The notes under the pieces are model-generated. The model was not told the DNA's origin, ran no database searches, and was given only the letters and a program-made list of their open reading frames with translations. A stretch of DNA of 64,000 nt from Methylomarinovum tepidoasis (lineage in GTDB: Bacteria; Pseudomonadota; Gammaproteobacteria; Methylococcales; Methylothermaceae): assembly GCF_030294985.1 (NCBI RefSeq), contig NZ_AP024718.1, positions 186,001-250,000 of the forward strand, read 5' to 3'. This document shows positions 1 through 10,709 of the stretch, piece after piece. Each line of letters begins with the position of its first letter. Position 1 is the first letter of the stretch. Position numbers and translations under genes: made by a program.

Positions 1-1040
1 TAACCGGTGATCAGGGGGCAGGAGGCATACCCGTCGTAGGCGGCGATGCCCTGCCCGCCTTCGAGATCGGTGACCAGATTGCTGACCACCACGTAGGTCT
101 GGCTGCGGGCGGCGGCGGCGGTCTTGGAGTTGGGGGTGTTGGTGCAGTCGCCCAAGCCGTAGACGTTGGCGTATTTGACATGGCGCAAGGTGTGCTTGTC
201 CACGTCGACCCAGCCACCTTCGCCTGCCAGGGGCGAGTCCTTCAGGAAGGCCGGCGCCCGCATCGGCGGGGTGACGTGGAGAAAATCGAAAGCGTGGGTC
301 TGGCGGTCGCCGCTGGCCACGTGCTCGAAGGTCGCTTCCTTCTTCTCCGGATCGACGGCCACCAGATGGTGCTGGAAGTGGGTTTCGATCGCCTTGCGCT
401 TCAGCACCTCGTTCAAGGTCTTGGAATAACGCTTGACCGGGAAAATGCCGGGGGCGGCGGCGAAGAACATCAACTTGGTCTTGCCGCGCACGTTGCGTTT
501 GCGCCAGGCGTCGTCGGCCAGATAGGTGATCTTCTGCGCCGCACCGGGACATTTGAAGGGCGGCTTCGGCTGGGTGAAGATGGCCGTCCCGCCGCCAAAG
601 CCCTTGATCGCCTCCCACACCCGCGGCGCCAGGTCGAAGTCGTAGATGGACTGGGCGACGTTGGCATTGAGGGCCTCCTGCAGGCCGGGAACCGCATCCC
701 AGGCGATCTCGATGCCCGCGGCGATCACCAGGTATTCGTATCCGACCGTCTTGCCCGTGGCGGTGGTCAGACGGTTGTTGTCCGGATCGAAGCTCGACAC
801 CGCCTCCTGGATCCAGACCACCCCCTCGGGCACGACTTCCTTCATCGGCCGCCAAGTGGCCTTGGGTTTCATCTCCCCGGCACCGACCAAGGTCCAGCCG
901 GGCTGGTAGTAATGCACGTCCTTGGGCTCGAGGACGGCCACGTCCAGGGTTTCGTCGTATTTCTTCAGATGGGATGCGACCGCCAGCCCGGCGGTGCCGC
1001 CGCCGACGATGACGATCTGATGGGAAAGGGTATCCGCCAT
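1..1040 (-). CDS. sqr: Sulfide:quinone oxidoreductase, SQOR-like (3' end cut by window edge)
   Basis: This FAD-dependent, membrane-associated enzyme oxidises sulfide and passes electrons to the quinone pool. The visible 346 residues begin with an FAD dinucleotide fold (VGGGTAGLA near residue 12) and ATG at 1040, preceded by GGAGG. Two cysteines sit where the SQOR-type (mitochondrial-like) family has its catalytic pair: C164 in PPFKCPGAAQK and C341 in YASCPLITG. A second FAD-contact segment, VYGLGDCTN, lies near residue 293. The gene continues past the left edge, so the C-terminal membrane-binding helices are not visible. It is encoded alone, just downstream of regBA on the same strand with a 124-base gap, so sulfide oxidation may be under redox control. 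A flavocytochrome c sulfide dehydrogenase is the nearest alternative, but the cysteine contexts fit SQOR better. Confidence 0.9.
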   Translation of the reverse strand, partial: MADTLSHQIVIVGGGTAGLAVASHLKKYDETLDVAVLEPKDVHYYQPGWTLVGAGEMKPKATWRPMKEVVPEGVVWIQEAVSSFDPDNNRLTTATGKTVGYEYLVIAAGIEIAWDAVPGLQEALNANVAQSIYDFDLAPRVWEAIKGFGGGTAIFTQPKPPFKCPGAAQKITYLADDAWRKRNVRGKTKLMFFAAAPGIFPVKRYSKTLNEVLKRKAIETHFQHHLVAVDPEKKEATFEHVASGDRQTHAFDFLHVTPPMRAPAFLKDSPLAGEGGWVDVDKHTLRHVKYANVYGLGDCTNTPNSKTAAAARSQTYVVVSNLVTDLEGGQGIAAYDGYASCPLITG

Positions 1041-1164
1041 ATTTTCAAGCCTCCAGATTCTTGTTTTCGATACCGAAGCAATCGGCCGTATTATCTATGC
1101 TTTTACGCTATCTGCATAGAACGATAAGCGATCAAAAACGACGCCGCTTATTCCGCTCCCATGG

Positions 1165-1701
1165 TCATTCCCGCACCGGACGCTTGTCAAGCTTGCGTTG
1201 TAGGGTGCGGCGGTGCATCCCCAGAGCGCGGGCGGCGGCGGAAATGTTGCCGCCGTGTTCCATCAGCACCTTCTGCAGATATTCCCACTCCATGCGTTTG
1301 ACCGACAGCGGCTTTTCCTTGATCTCCACACTGGGATCGCCGGATTCCTTGTACAGCGCAGCGACGATCTCGTCGGCATCCGCCGGCTTGGTCAGGTAAT
1401 GGACGGCACCCAGCTTGATGGCCTCCACCGCAGTGGCGATGCTGGCGTAGCCGGTAAGCATGACGATCCGGGTGTTGATGTCCAGCGCCTTGAGCTTCTG
1501 CACCAGGACCAGGCCGGAATCGTGGCCGATACGCAGGTCGATGACGGCGTATTCCGGCGTCAGGCGGGTCGCCTGGGCCAGCCCCTCCTCCAGGGTGCGG
1601 GCAACGATCACCTGGAAGCCGCGCTTGCCCAGGGCCCGTTCCAGCACCTCGCAGAACACCTCGTCGTCATCCACGAGCAACAGTCGCGGCAGGTCAGTCA
1701 T
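1165..1701 (-). CDS. regA: RegA/PrrA/ActR-type redox response regulator
   Basis: This 178-residue cytoplasmic transcription factor has an N-terminal receiver domain (acidic DDD at 11-13, phospho-acceptor D55 in VIDLR, K near 105). The C-terminal Fis-type helix-turn-helix reads NISAAARALGMHRRTLQRKL. Length and layout match the RegA/PrrA family, whose phosphorylated form binds imperfect GCGNC...GNCGC palindromes and controls electron-transport genes in response to quinone redox state. Its start overlaps the end of regB by 8 bases, so the two are co-translated. Two palindromes of the expected type lie upstream of regB (3062-3076 and 3229-3243), suggesting that this regulator acts locally. Confidence 0.92.
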   Translation of the reverse strand: MTDLPRLLLVDDDEVFCEVLERALGKRGFQVIVARTLEEGLAQATRLTPEYAVIDLRIGHDSGLVLVQKLKALDINTRIVMLTGYASIATAVEAIKLGAVHYLTKPADADEIVAALYKESGDPSVEIKEKPLSVKRMEWEYLQKVLMEHGGNISAAARALGMHRRTLQRKLDKRPVRE

Positions 1702-3022
1702 GGGAATCCTCCTCGACCGGCGTCAACAAAGGCAGGCGGATCCGGGTGCAGGTGCCCTGATCCGGCATGGGTTCCATCAGGATCTCGCCACCGAGGCGCT
1801 CGACCGTGGCATAGGCCAAAAACAGCCCGACCCCCAGACCGCGTTTCTTCGAGGCCACCGGCCGCCGCCCCAGCACCTCCCGCAGATCGGGGGTGATACC
1901 GGGGCCGCGGTCGATGATCGCCAAATCGAGCCAGGCGTGGTTCCAACGGGCCTGCAGCAGCACCGGCTCGGTCGAAACCTCGGCGGCGTTGTTGAGGATG
2001 TTCAGCAATGCATGGGTCAGCGTCTGCTCGGCGAGCAGCGCCGCCTTTTCGGGACCGCCTTCGAGCTGGAGTTTCAACCGGGCGCCGGGACGCTGCTGAC
2101 GCCATTGTCCCACCAGGTATTCGAGATACCGGCGCACCTGCTCCCGGTGGCCTCCTTCGGCGCGGGCGTGGCCGGCCGAGGCGGACATGACCGCCAGGGC
2201 GTTCTTGCAGCGTTCGATCTGGTCCTTGAAGATCAGCAACCGCTGGCGCAGGGACCGGTCTTCCGGGCGATCGTAGTCCTCCAACAACTCCTGCAGCAGG
2301 ATCGCCATGGTCCCCAGCGGGGTGCCCATCTCGTGGGCGGCGCCGGCCGCCAGGGTCCCCAAAGCGATGACCTGTTCGTCCCGCAGCGCCTGCTCGCGGA
2401 TCTCCGCCAGGCGCCGTTCCCGTTCCCGCAGGGTATTGGCCATCTCCACCACGAAATAGGCCACCAGCCCGGCGCTGAAGACGAACCCCACCCAGGTGCC
2501 GAAGGCGTGCAGCTCGAAACGCCGGCCCTCGATCTCCTCCGGCGGCAGCAGCCGGGTGTCCCTGACCTCCATCACCGGCAGCGACGGCAGCGGGTGGAAA
2601 TGGAAGATCAGCAGGGTATAGCAGCCGCAGGTCAGCAGCATCATCAACCAGGTGAACTGCTGGGGCAGGACCGTGGCGGTGATGATCAGCGGCAGAAGCA
2701 GAAACCAGGCCATGGGATTGGTGGCTCCGCCGGCGAAGTACAACAGGCCGGTGATGCCCATGGCGTCGAGACACAGATGGCCGAAAAGCTCCCACTCGGT
2801 CACCGGCCTTTCGTGCTGGAGACGGAACCAGGTCAGGCAGTTGAGCGCCACGGTCATGGCGATGATGCCCATGAGCGAATCGGTTTCCAGGGGGACGCCG
2901 ACACCGAAGAGGGTCACCAGAATGATGAGAAGCTCGGCGACGATCAGCAGATTGCGCAGCAGAAACAGGGAATGCAGGTTGCGGCGTGCGGCGTCGGCCG
3001 AATCAAGCGGCAGCTGAAACAT
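1694..3022 (-). CDS. regB: RegB/PrrB-type redox sensor histidine kinase
   Basis: This inner-membrane kinase of 442 residues has about six membrane segments in the first 195 residues and then a kinase core. Three family hallmarks are visible: the quinone-binding motif GGATNP at 98-103, the phospho-acceptor H230 in AAGAAHEMGTPLGT, and a cysteine in IERCKN (C272) at the place of the redox-active cysteine of RegB. The ATP-binding part shows IDRGPGITP and GLGVGLFLA. RegB autophosphorylates under reducing conditions and phosphorylates RegA, which follows it with an 8-base overlap. The start is ATG at 3022 with no strong ribosome-binding site. A RegA-box-like palindrome lies 40 bases upstream, allowing autoregulation. 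Confidence 0.93.
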   Translation of the reverse strand: MFQLPLDSADAARRNLHSLFLLRNLLIVAELLIILVTLFGVGVPLETDSLMGIIAMTVALNCLTWFRLQHERPVTEWELFGHLCLDAMGITGLLYFAGGATNPMAWFLLLPLIITATVLPQQFTWLMMLLTCGCYTLLIFHFHPLPSLPVMEVRDTRLLPPEEIEGRRFELHAFGTWVGFVFSAGLVAYFVVEMANTLRERERRLAEIREQALRDEQVIALGTLAAGAAHEMGTPLGTMAILLQELLEDYDRPEDRSLRQRLLIFKDQIERCKNALAVMSASAGHARAEGGHREQVRRYLEYLVGQWRQQRPGARLKLQLEGGPEKAALLAEQTLTHALLNILNNAAEVSTEPVLLQARWNHAWLDLAIIDRGPGITPDLREVLGRRPVASKKRGLGVGLFLAYATVERLGGEILMEPMPDQGTCTRIRLPLLTPVEEDSHD

Positions 3023-3061
3023 GACAGCGCTTTTGGTTCATAAAGATGAGAGGGCGGGGGT

Positions 3062-3076
3062 GCGACAATTTGTCAC
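3062..3076. promoter_or_regulatory. RegA-box-like palindrome 1
   Basis: GCGACAATTTGTCAC has 7-base arms with one mismatch around a central T. It agrees with the family consensus GCGNC-N5-GNCGC for RegA/PrrA. It lies 40 bases upstream of the divergent regB start, and 24 bases ahead of a -10-like TATCCT on the plus strand. The same 23-base block (one difference) recurs exactly 167 bases further on. Binding by RegA is inferred. Confidence 0.65.
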
Positions 3077-3100
3077 ATTCCCAAACCCGGCCATAACCAC

Positions 3101-3106
3101 TATCCT
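3101..3106 (+). promoter_or_regulatory. -10 element of putative small RNA 1
   Basis: TATCCT lies 24 bases after palindrome 1, at the same distance as TATGAT after palindrome 2. There is no good -35, which fits an activator-dependent promoter with the box centred about 44 bases before the start. It is weak on its own; the support comes from the parallel with the second copy. Confidence 0.45.
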
Positions 3107-3112
3107 TTAACT

Positions 3113-3211
3113 CGACGGTAATGCTCATTACCTCCTGTCTCGCTTGTCTCGGCAGACAGTCTATTTCCTCCTCTTGATGCAGGGAGCCTGCTCCCTGCAG
3201 ATTTCTTTTTT
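3113..3211 (+). ncRNA. Putative small RNA 1 (RegA-linked, about 99 nt)
   Basis: No credible protein is encoded here. A transcript starting about 7 bases after TATCCT would run to the T-tract of an intrinsic terminator. It carries two anti-Shine-Dalgarno-like CU-rich stretches: CCTCCT within 3131-3137 and TCCTCCTCT at 3166-3174. The second sits just before the terminator stem. Small RNA 2 has the same TCCTCCTCT in the same relative place. CU-rich single-stranded segments of this kind are typical of trans-acting RNAs that mask ribosome-binding sites. Start and function are inferred. Confidence 0.55.
3178..3211 (+). terminator. Intrinsic terminator of small RNA 1
   Basis: A 9-base-pair stem (3178-3186 with 3191-3199) and loop CCTG are followed by ATTTCTTTTTT. 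The T-tract is on the plus strand only, and no plus-strand protein gene lies upstream. This is the main reason to suspect a small transcript. Confidence 0.8.
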
Positions 3212-3228
3212 CCGGATGTGGTCTTCCT

Positions 3229-3243
3229 GCGACAATTTGTCGC
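3229..3243. promoter_or_regulatory. RegA-box-like palindrome 2
   Basis: GCGACAATTTGTCGC has perfect 7-base arms around a central T. It is embedded in a 23-base block shared with palindrome 1. Its centre lies about 44 bases before the predicted start of small RNA 2. RegA/PrrA binding is inferred from the consensus and from the adjacent regBA pair. Confidence 0.7.
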
Positions 3244-3264
3244 ATTCCCAACGACTTCATGGAT

Positions 3265-3273
3265 TGCTATGAT
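3265..3273 (+). promoter_or_regulatory. Extended -10 element of putative small RNA 2
   Basis: TGCTATGAT is an extended -10 (TGn plus TATGAT, one mismatch to TATAAT). It starts 21 bases after palindrome 2 and lacks a matching -35 at 17 bases, consistent with activation from the upstream box. Confidence 0.6.
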
Positions 3274-3279
3274 GCAATC

Positions 3280-3369
3280 GTGTTCGGTTATGACCGGACT
3301 TGCATTGCATGACAGTAGTGCGATACTCCTCCTCTTTGACAGCAGGGCGTTTCACCCTGCTGTTTTTTT
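3280..3369 (+). ncRNA. Putative small RNA 2 (RegA-linked, about 90 nt)
   Basis: The interval from the extended -10 to the terminator T-tract is about 90 bases and has no credible reading frame. TCCTCCTCT at 3327-3335 precedes the terminator stem, matching the same motif in small RNA 1. The rest of the two RNAs differs, so they would be paralogues that share promoter and seed but have diverged bodies. Function is unknown. The 5' end is predicted only from the -10. Confidence 0.55.
3339..3369 (+). terminator. Intrinsic terminator of small RNA 2
   Basis: A perfect 9-base-pair stem (ACAGCAGGG 3339-3347 with CCCTGCTGT 3355-3363) has a 7-base loop and is followed by seven T. It is plus-strand oriented and ends 6 bases before the stop codon of the minus-strand gene at 3375. 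Confidence 0.85.
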
Positions 3370-3374
3370 ATGCC

Positions 3375-3860
3375 TCAGTCTCGGCCGCGCAGGGCCCGCA
3401 GCCCTACCCGGGCGCAGGCTACGTCCAGCATCGCCCCTGGCGCCCCGCCGACACCGATGGCACCGACCACTTCCTTGTCTTCCCTGATCGGCAGGCCGCC
3501 GCCGAGCAGCAGAATTTTCTCGTTCATGGCTCCAAGCGCCTGGATCTTGGGATTCTTGGCCACCCGCTCCACCAGCTCGTGGGTGGGATGGCGCAGGGTC
3601 AAGGCGGTATAGGCCTTGCGCCAGCTGCTGTCGATGGTATGGGGTCCGGCCTGCTCGTCCCGCAGCAGCGCCAGCAAGTTTCCGTGACGGTCCACCACCG
3701 CCACCGACACGGCATAGCCTTTGCCCCGGCAGGCGCGCTGCGCCGCCTGGGCGGCCTTCTGCGCGCCTTCCAGGGTGATGCTTTTCTGTTCGACGGTCTC
3801 AACTGCCTGAACGTTCACGAAAAACGCCACGCCCAACAGCCCCAGCAAACATTTCTTCAT
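3375..3860 (-). CDS. HbpS/GlcG-family heme-binding-like exported protein
   Basis: The 161 residues begin with a Sec signal peptide (KKCLLGLLGVAFFVNVQA, cleavage near 19), so the protein is probably periplasmic. The body is one HbpS/GlcG domain (formerly DUF336), with the family pattern AVVDRHGNLLALLRDE, GGGLPIREDKEVVGAIGVGGA and a conserved-looking C-terminal cysteine region. Members bind heme or small ligands, or appear next to glycolate and diol metabolism genes. The ligand here cannot be told from sequence. It overlaps the upstream class II aldolase gene by four bases (ATGA), so the two are translationally coupled. Confidence 0.8.
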   Translation of the reverse strand: MKKCLLGLLGVAFFVNVQAVETVEQKSITLEGAQKAAQAAQRACRGKGYAVSVAVVDRHGNLLALLRDEQAGPHTIDSSWRKAYTALTLRHPTHELVERVAKNPKIQALGAMNEKILLLGGGLPIREDKEVVGAIGVGGAPGAMLDVACARVGLRALRGRD

Positions 3861-4519
3861 CGCTCACCTCCTATTTCCAGTGTCAATGCCCGAGCCAGAA
3901 CCGTCGTCAGCAAGGTCCCAGCCCGGGACAACGAGATACCATAGGCCAGAATACCATCCTCGTGGCCGGCCATTACGATGACCCCGGCCTGGGGCCGGCA
4001 TCGCACCCGGGCCATGACCGCCCGGGCCAGCGCCGGGGTTCCGTAACCGGCCGTCGGCGGGGTAAGCCCCAACCCCAACGCCTCGCCGCAGTGCCAGATT
4101 TCCGGGCTGTGGCCATGGAAGACCGCCGTCACCTGCGGGGCGGCCCGATACACGGCCGCATGGGTCAGGGCCTCCGAGGAAGGCGGATGGACACCGCAGG
4201 CGACGATGCGGTTGGCCTCGATCTCCGCCGCCGTGACCAGGCAATAGTCCTCGACGCCGAGGCGGTCCCGGCCGCCGGTCTGGGTCGCGCTGATGACGAA
4301 GCCGCCGGGAACCCGCTGGCTGACGTTGCCGAACGCCAGGCCGCCATAGCGCGCCGGATCCTGACCGATCATGCCGAGACGGCGCAGGATCCGGCGCCAG
4401 GACTCCAGGCGGGGATAACCGGGCCACCGAGGCGCCCGGCCACGGCTGAAGTCCAGGCGGTAGCGGATGACGCCTTCGCCCAGAACCGCGTCCGCCGCCG
4501 GTAAGGACTTGACTGGCAT
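3857..4519 (-). CDS. Class II aldolase/adducin-family protein
   Basis: This 220-residue cytoplasmic protein has the fold markers of zinc-dependent class II aldolases: GNVSQR near residue 67, FHGHSPEIW with two candidate metal histidines, and a third histidine in MAGHEDGILAYG. Family members include fuculose-phosphate aldolase and methylthioribulose-phosphate dehydratase, but no specific substrate signature was recognised. It starts at ATG 4519 and is followed by the HbpS-like gene with a four-base overlap. Pairing an aldolase-like enzyme with an exported HbpS-like protein is odd. The substrate is left open. Confidence 0.75.
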   Translation of the reverse strand: MPVKSLPAADAVLGEGVIRYRLDFSRGRAPRWPGYPRLESWRRILRRLGMIGQDPARYGGLAFGNVSQRVPGGFVISATQTGGRDRLGVEDYCLVTAAEIEANRIVACGVHPPSSEALTHAAVYRAAPQVTAVFHGHSPEIWHCGEALGLGLTPPTAGYGTPALARAVMARVRCRPQAGVIVMAGHEDGILAYGISLSRAGTLLTTVLARALTLEIGGER

Positions 4520-4575
4520 GGGAAATCCGCTAAGCTAGCAGGCTGCCAGCCGGAAGCCGGACGGCACGTACCCTT

Positions 4576-4662
<87 letters not shown>

Positions 4663-4750
4663 ATCATCCAACAGCCTCTGACGCCCCGCAGCATTTCGAA
4701 TTTTCCACGCAATTTCCAACCAACCCGATCCATTCCGAGGTACATCCATT

Positions 4751-6058
4751 ATGCAGATTTCCGTCGAAAACACATCCGACATCGGCCGCAAACTGACCAT
4801 CGAGGTTCCCGAGGAAAAAGTGCAGGCCGAGGTCGACACCCGCCTGAAATCCCTGGCCCGGCGGGTGAAAGTGGACGGTTTTCGACCGGGCAAGGTTCCG
4901 CCCCGCATCGTCCGCCAGCGTTTCGGCAAACAGGTCCGCGAGGAAGTTGTCTACGATCTGATCGGCGCCAGCCTGCGTGAAGCCATCGAGGCCCAGGAAC
5001 TCAAGATCGCCGGCGAACCCAAGATCACCCCCACGGAACTGGCCGAAGGCAAGGGCCTCAAATTCGAGGCCGAGCTCGAGGTCTATCCGGAGATCGAACT
5101 GGCCGCCATCGAGGAACTGGAGATCGCCAAGCCGGTCTGCGAGATCACCGAAGCCGACGTGGAGGCGATGATCGAAAAGCTGCGGGAGCAGAAAAAGACC
5201 TGGGAGACCGTGGACCGGCCGGCCCAGGAAGGCGACAAGGTCACCCTCACCTTCGAGGCTCTGCGTGACGGTGAACCGGTCGGCGAGGGCAAGGTCGAGC
5301 ACTTCGAGGTCGAACTGGGCGCCGGCAAGATGATTCCCGGCTTCGAGGACAAGTTGATCGGCGCCAGGGCCGGCGACCACCTGGAATTCGAGCTGACCTT
5401 CCCGGAGGACTACCACGACGAGGATCTGGCCGGCAAGACCGTGCTGTTCAAAGTCGACGTGGAGAAGGTCGAGGAAGGGCGGCTGCCGGAAGTCGATGCC
5501 GAATTCGTCAAGGAATACGGCGTCGAAAGCGGCGATGTGGAGGAATTCCGCCGCGAGGTGCGCGCCAACCTGGAGCGGCAGCTGCACACCGCCCTGAAGG
5601 AAAGGATCAAGGAACGGGTGCTGGACGCCTTGTTCGAGAAGAATCCGATCCCGGTGCCGGAAGGGTTGGTCAAACAGGAAATGCAGCGCGCGCTGCAACC
5701 GCTGGCCGAAGCCCTGAAGCAGAATCCACAGCTGCTCGAGCAGCTGCCCCTGGACAATCTCAGGGAAAGCGCCAGGAAACGGGTCGCTCTGGGGCTGCTG
5801 CTGGCGGAGGTGATCCGCGCCAACGATTTGAAGGCCGACCCGGAAAAGGTTCGTGAGGCGGTCGAGGAACTGGCGCAAAGTTATGAGGATCCGCAAGCGG
5901 TGGTCGAATGGTTTTACGACAACTCGGAACAACTGGCCCAGATCGAAAGTCAGGTACTGGAAGAGCGTGCCATCGAATGGATTCTGGAACACGCCAAGGT
6001 CACCGAAGAACCGGTGAAGTTCCAGGATCTCATCAATCAGCAACAACAGGCAGCCTGA
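4751..6058 (+). CDS. tig: Trigger factor
   Basis: The 435-residue ribosome-associated chaperone and peptidyl-prolyl isomerase binds nascent chains at the exit tunnel. The ribosome-binding signature GFRPGK is at 43-48. The FKBP-type domain occupies roughly 155-245 ([10 protein letters not shown] through [15 protein letters not shown]), and the C-terminal helical chaperone arms follow. Length matches the family (E. coli 432). It opens the conserved order tig-clpP-clpX-lon-hupB, with clpP starting 5 bases after its stop, so transcription is surely shared. Confidence 0.98.
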   Translation: MQISVENTSDIGRKLTIEVPEEKVQAEVDTRLKSLARRVKVDGFRPGKVPPRIVRQRFGKQVREEVVYDLIGASLREAIEAQELKIAGEPKITPTELAEGKGLKFEAELEVYPEIELAAIEELEIAKPVCEITEADVEAMIEKLREQKKTWETVDRPAQEGDKVTLTFEALRDGEPVGEGKVEHFEVELGAGKMIPGFEDKLIGARAGDHLEFELTFPEDYHDEDLAGKTVLFKVDVEKVEEGRLPEVDAEFVKEYGVESGDVEEFRREVRANLERQLHTALKERIKERVLDALFEKNPIPVPEGLVKQEMQRALQPLAEALKQNPQLLEQLPLDNLRESARKRVALGLLLAEVIRANDLKADPEKVREAVEELAQSYEDPQAVVEWFYDNSEQLAQIESQVLEERAIEWILEHAKVTEEPVKFQDLINQQQQAA

Positions 6059-6063
6059 TCTCC

Positions 6064-6690
6064 ATGCAACATCCATCCAATCCCATCCTCGACCAGCTCA
6101 TCCCCATGGTGATCGAACAGACGCCGCGGGGTGAGCGGGCCTTCGACATCTATTCACGTCTGCTCAAGGAACGGGTGATCTTCCTGGTCGGTCCGGTGGA
6201 GGACCACATGGCCAACCTGGTGGTCGCCCAGCTGCTGTTCCTGGAGTCGGAAAACCCCGACAAGGACATCCATCTCTACATCAACTCTCCGGGCGGGGTG
6301 GTCACCGCCGGGCTTGCCATCTACGACACCATGCAGTTCATCAAGCCCGACGTCAGTACCATGTGCATGGGCCAGGCCGCCAGCATGGGCGCCCTGCTGC
6401 TGGCGGGCGGCGCCGCAGGCAAGCGCTACGCCCTGCCCCATTCGCGGGTGATGATCCACCAACCGCTGGGCGGCTTCCAGGGTCAGGCCAGCGACATCGA
6501 CATCCACGCCCGCGAGATCCTGCAGACCCGCGACCGTCTCAACCGCATCCTGGCCAAACACACCGGCCAACCGCTGGAGAAGATCCAGCAGGACACCGAC
6601 CGCGATTACTTCATGAGCGGCCAGGAAGCCTTGGAATACGGCCTGATCGACAGAGTGCTGACCTCCCGGGCCAGGCTCCAGGAGGAATGA
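6064..6690 (+). CDS. clpP: ATP-dependent Clp protease proteolytic subunit
   Basis: This 208-residue serine peptidase forms the tetradecameric ClpP chamber. The catalytic triad is visible: S107 in GQAASMGA, H132 in SRVMIHQP and D181 in DTDRDYF. The ATG at 6064 is chosen because it follows the tig stop by 5 bases and gives the family N-terminus. A longer in-frame extension to 5908 would lie inside tig. It works with ClpX, encoded next after a 105-base gap. Confidence 0.98.
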   Translation: MQHPSNPILDQLIPMVIEQTPRGERAFDIYSRLLKERVIFLVGPVEDHMANLVVAQLLFLESENPDKDIHLYINSPGGVVTAGLAIYDTMQFIKPDVSTMCMGQAASMGALLLAGGAAGKRYALPHSRVMIHQPLGGFQGQASDIDIHAREILQTRDRLNRILAKHTGQPLEKIQQDTDRDYFMSGQEALEYGLIDRVLTSRARLQEE

Positions 6691-6795
6691 CGGCGGGGGT
6701 TTGGAAATTTTCCGCATTCGGGTATATGCTGATACCATCCGACCCCAACGTGGCGTGCGGGATTTCCGGTTTTTCATTCTTTTTCGAGGTAACCC

Positions 6796-8070
6796 ATGAG
6801 CGACGCCAAGCGCGGTAAAGATCGAGAGGGCAAGTTGCTGTATTGCTCCTTCTGCGGCAAGAGCCAGCACGAGGTCCGCAAACTGATCGCCGGCCCGTCC
6901 GTGTTCATCTGCGATGAATGCGTGGACCTGTGCAACGACATCATCCGCGAAGAACTACAGGAGAATCCGGAGGACAGCGGCGACCGCCTACCCAAGCCGA
7001 AGGAAATCAAGGCGGTGCTGGACGAATACGTGATCGGCCAGGAGGAGGCCAAGAAAGTCCTGTCGGTGGCGGTCTACAACCACTACAAGCGGTTGCGCAC
7101 CCAGACCGGCCGCAAGGACGAGGTCGAGCTGTCCAAGAGCAACATCCTCCTCATCGGTCCCACCGGCTCCGGCAAGACCCTGCTGGCGGAAACCCTGGCG
7201 CGCCTGCTCGACGTCCCTTTCACCATCGCCGACGCCACCACCCTCACCGAGGCCGGCTACGTGGGCGAGGACGTGGAGAACATCATCCAGAAGCTGCTGC
7301 AGAAGTGCGACTACGACGTGGAACGGGCCGAGTCGGGCATCGTTTACATCGACGAGATCGACAAGATCTCCCGCAAGGCGGACAACCCCTCCATCACCCG
7401 GGACGTGTCCGGGGAAGGGGTGCAGCAGGCGCTGTTGAAACTGATCGAGGGCACCGTCGCTTCGGTGCCGCCCCAGGGCGGGCGCAAGCACCCGCAGCAG
7501 GAGTTCCTCCAGGTCGATACCTCCAACATCCTGTTCATTTGTGGCGGCGCCTTCGCCGGGCTGGAGCGGATCATCCGCCAGCGCTCGGAGAAAGGCGGCA
7601 TCGGCTTTTCCGCCGAAGTCAAGAGCAAGGAGGATTCCCGCAGCGTCGGTGAGATACTGTCCGAGGTCGAGGCCGAGGACCTGATCCGTTACGGCCTGAT
7701 CCCCGAGTTCGTCGGCCGCCTGCCGGTGGTCGCCACCCTGCGGGAACTGGACGAAGACGCCCTGGTGCGCATCCTCACCGAGCCCAAGAACGCCCTGGTC
7801 AAGCAGTACAAGAAGCTGTTCGAGATGGAGGGCTGCGAACTGGAGATCCGCGAGGACGCCCTGCACGCCATCGCCCGCAAGGCCATGGAGCGCAAGACCG
7901 GCGCCCGCGGCCTGCGCACCATTCTCGAAGCGGTGCTGCTCGACATCATGTACGAACTGCCCTCGAGCGACAACATCACCAAGGTGGTGATCGACGAGAG
8001 CGTCATCAACGGTGATTCCAAGCCCTACCTCATCTACGAAAACGACAAGCAGCGGGCCTCGGCCCAGTAA
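6796..8070 (+). CDS. clpX: ATP-dependent Clp protease ATPase subunit ClpX
   Basis: This 424-residue AAA+ unfoldase delivers substrates to ClpP. The N-terminal C4 zinc-binding domain has C17, C20, C39 and C42. Walker A GPTGSGKT is at 121-128 and Walker B VYIDEID at 183-189. The ClpP-docking IGF-type loop falls in GGIGFSAEV. Start ATG 6796 follows GAGGTAACC. Length equals the E. coli protein. Confidence 0.98.
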   Translation: MSDAKRGKDREGKLLYCSFCGKSQHEVRKLIAGPSVFICDECVDLCNDIIREELQENPEDSGDRLPKPKEIKAVLDEYVIGQEEAKKVLSVAVYNHYKRLRTQTGRKDEVELSKSNILLIGPTGSGKTLLAETLARLLDVPFTIADATTLTEAGYVGEDVENIIQKLLQKCDYDVERAESGIVYIDEIDKISRKADNPSITRDVSGEGVQQALLKLIEGTVASVPPQGGRKHPQQEFLQVDTSNILFICGGAFAGLERIIRQRSEKGGIGFSAEVKSKEDSRSVGEILSEVEAEDLIRYGLIPEFVGRLPVVATLRELDEDALVRILTEPKNALVKQYKKLFEMEGCELEIREDALHAIARKAMERKTGARGLRTILEAVLLDIMYELPSSDNITKVVIDESVINGDSKPYLIYENDKQRASAQ

Positions 8071-8084
8071 AACGGTCATCCTGC

Positions 8085-8136
8085 GCCGGACCCGCCCGGG
8101 TCCGGCCCCACCCGCCGGAACCCGGCGCCGCTTTTC
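8085..8136 (+). terminator. GC-rich hairpins after clpX, possible weak terminator
   Basis: Two GC-rich hairpins follow clpX: a stem at 8085-8094/8097-8106 and a 5-base-pair stem at 8114-8118/8122-8126 followed by GCCGCTTTT. The short T-run makes this at best a leaky terminator before the separate lon promoter. Confidence 0.35.
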
Positions 8137-8152
8137 CCGATCCAAGCGGAAA

Positions 8153-8181
8153 CTTGTATTTCTCCGGCCGATTGCCCATAT
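8153..8181 (+). promoter_or_regulatory. Candidate sigma-32 heat-shock promoter of lon
   Basis: CTTGTA (8153-8158), a 15-base spacer and GCCCATAT (8174-8181) resemble the sigma-32 consensus CTTGAA / CCCCATnT. The ATG of lon is 58 bases further on. The lon gene is a heat-shock gene in other gammaproteobacteria, which supports the reading. Confidence 0.6.
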
Positions 8182-8239
8182 TTAACGTAAACGGCCTGAT
8201 TTCCCCTCATCTTCCACTACCATTCGGAAACGTACCCGT

Positions 8240-10636
<2,397 letters not shown>

Positions 10637-10709
10637 AAGCGCCGCGACGGAAAACGTCCGCTGGTGGCCATGGACGGCCGCTGAGGCGTTAATCCATGCG
10701 GGTCCGCGC

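Noticed and set aside
3003-3260. 85-codon minus-strand frame across the regB upstream gap
   Set aside because: It has no recognisable domain, overlaps the regB start, and runs across both palindromes and a terminator hairpin. The gap is better explained as non-coding.
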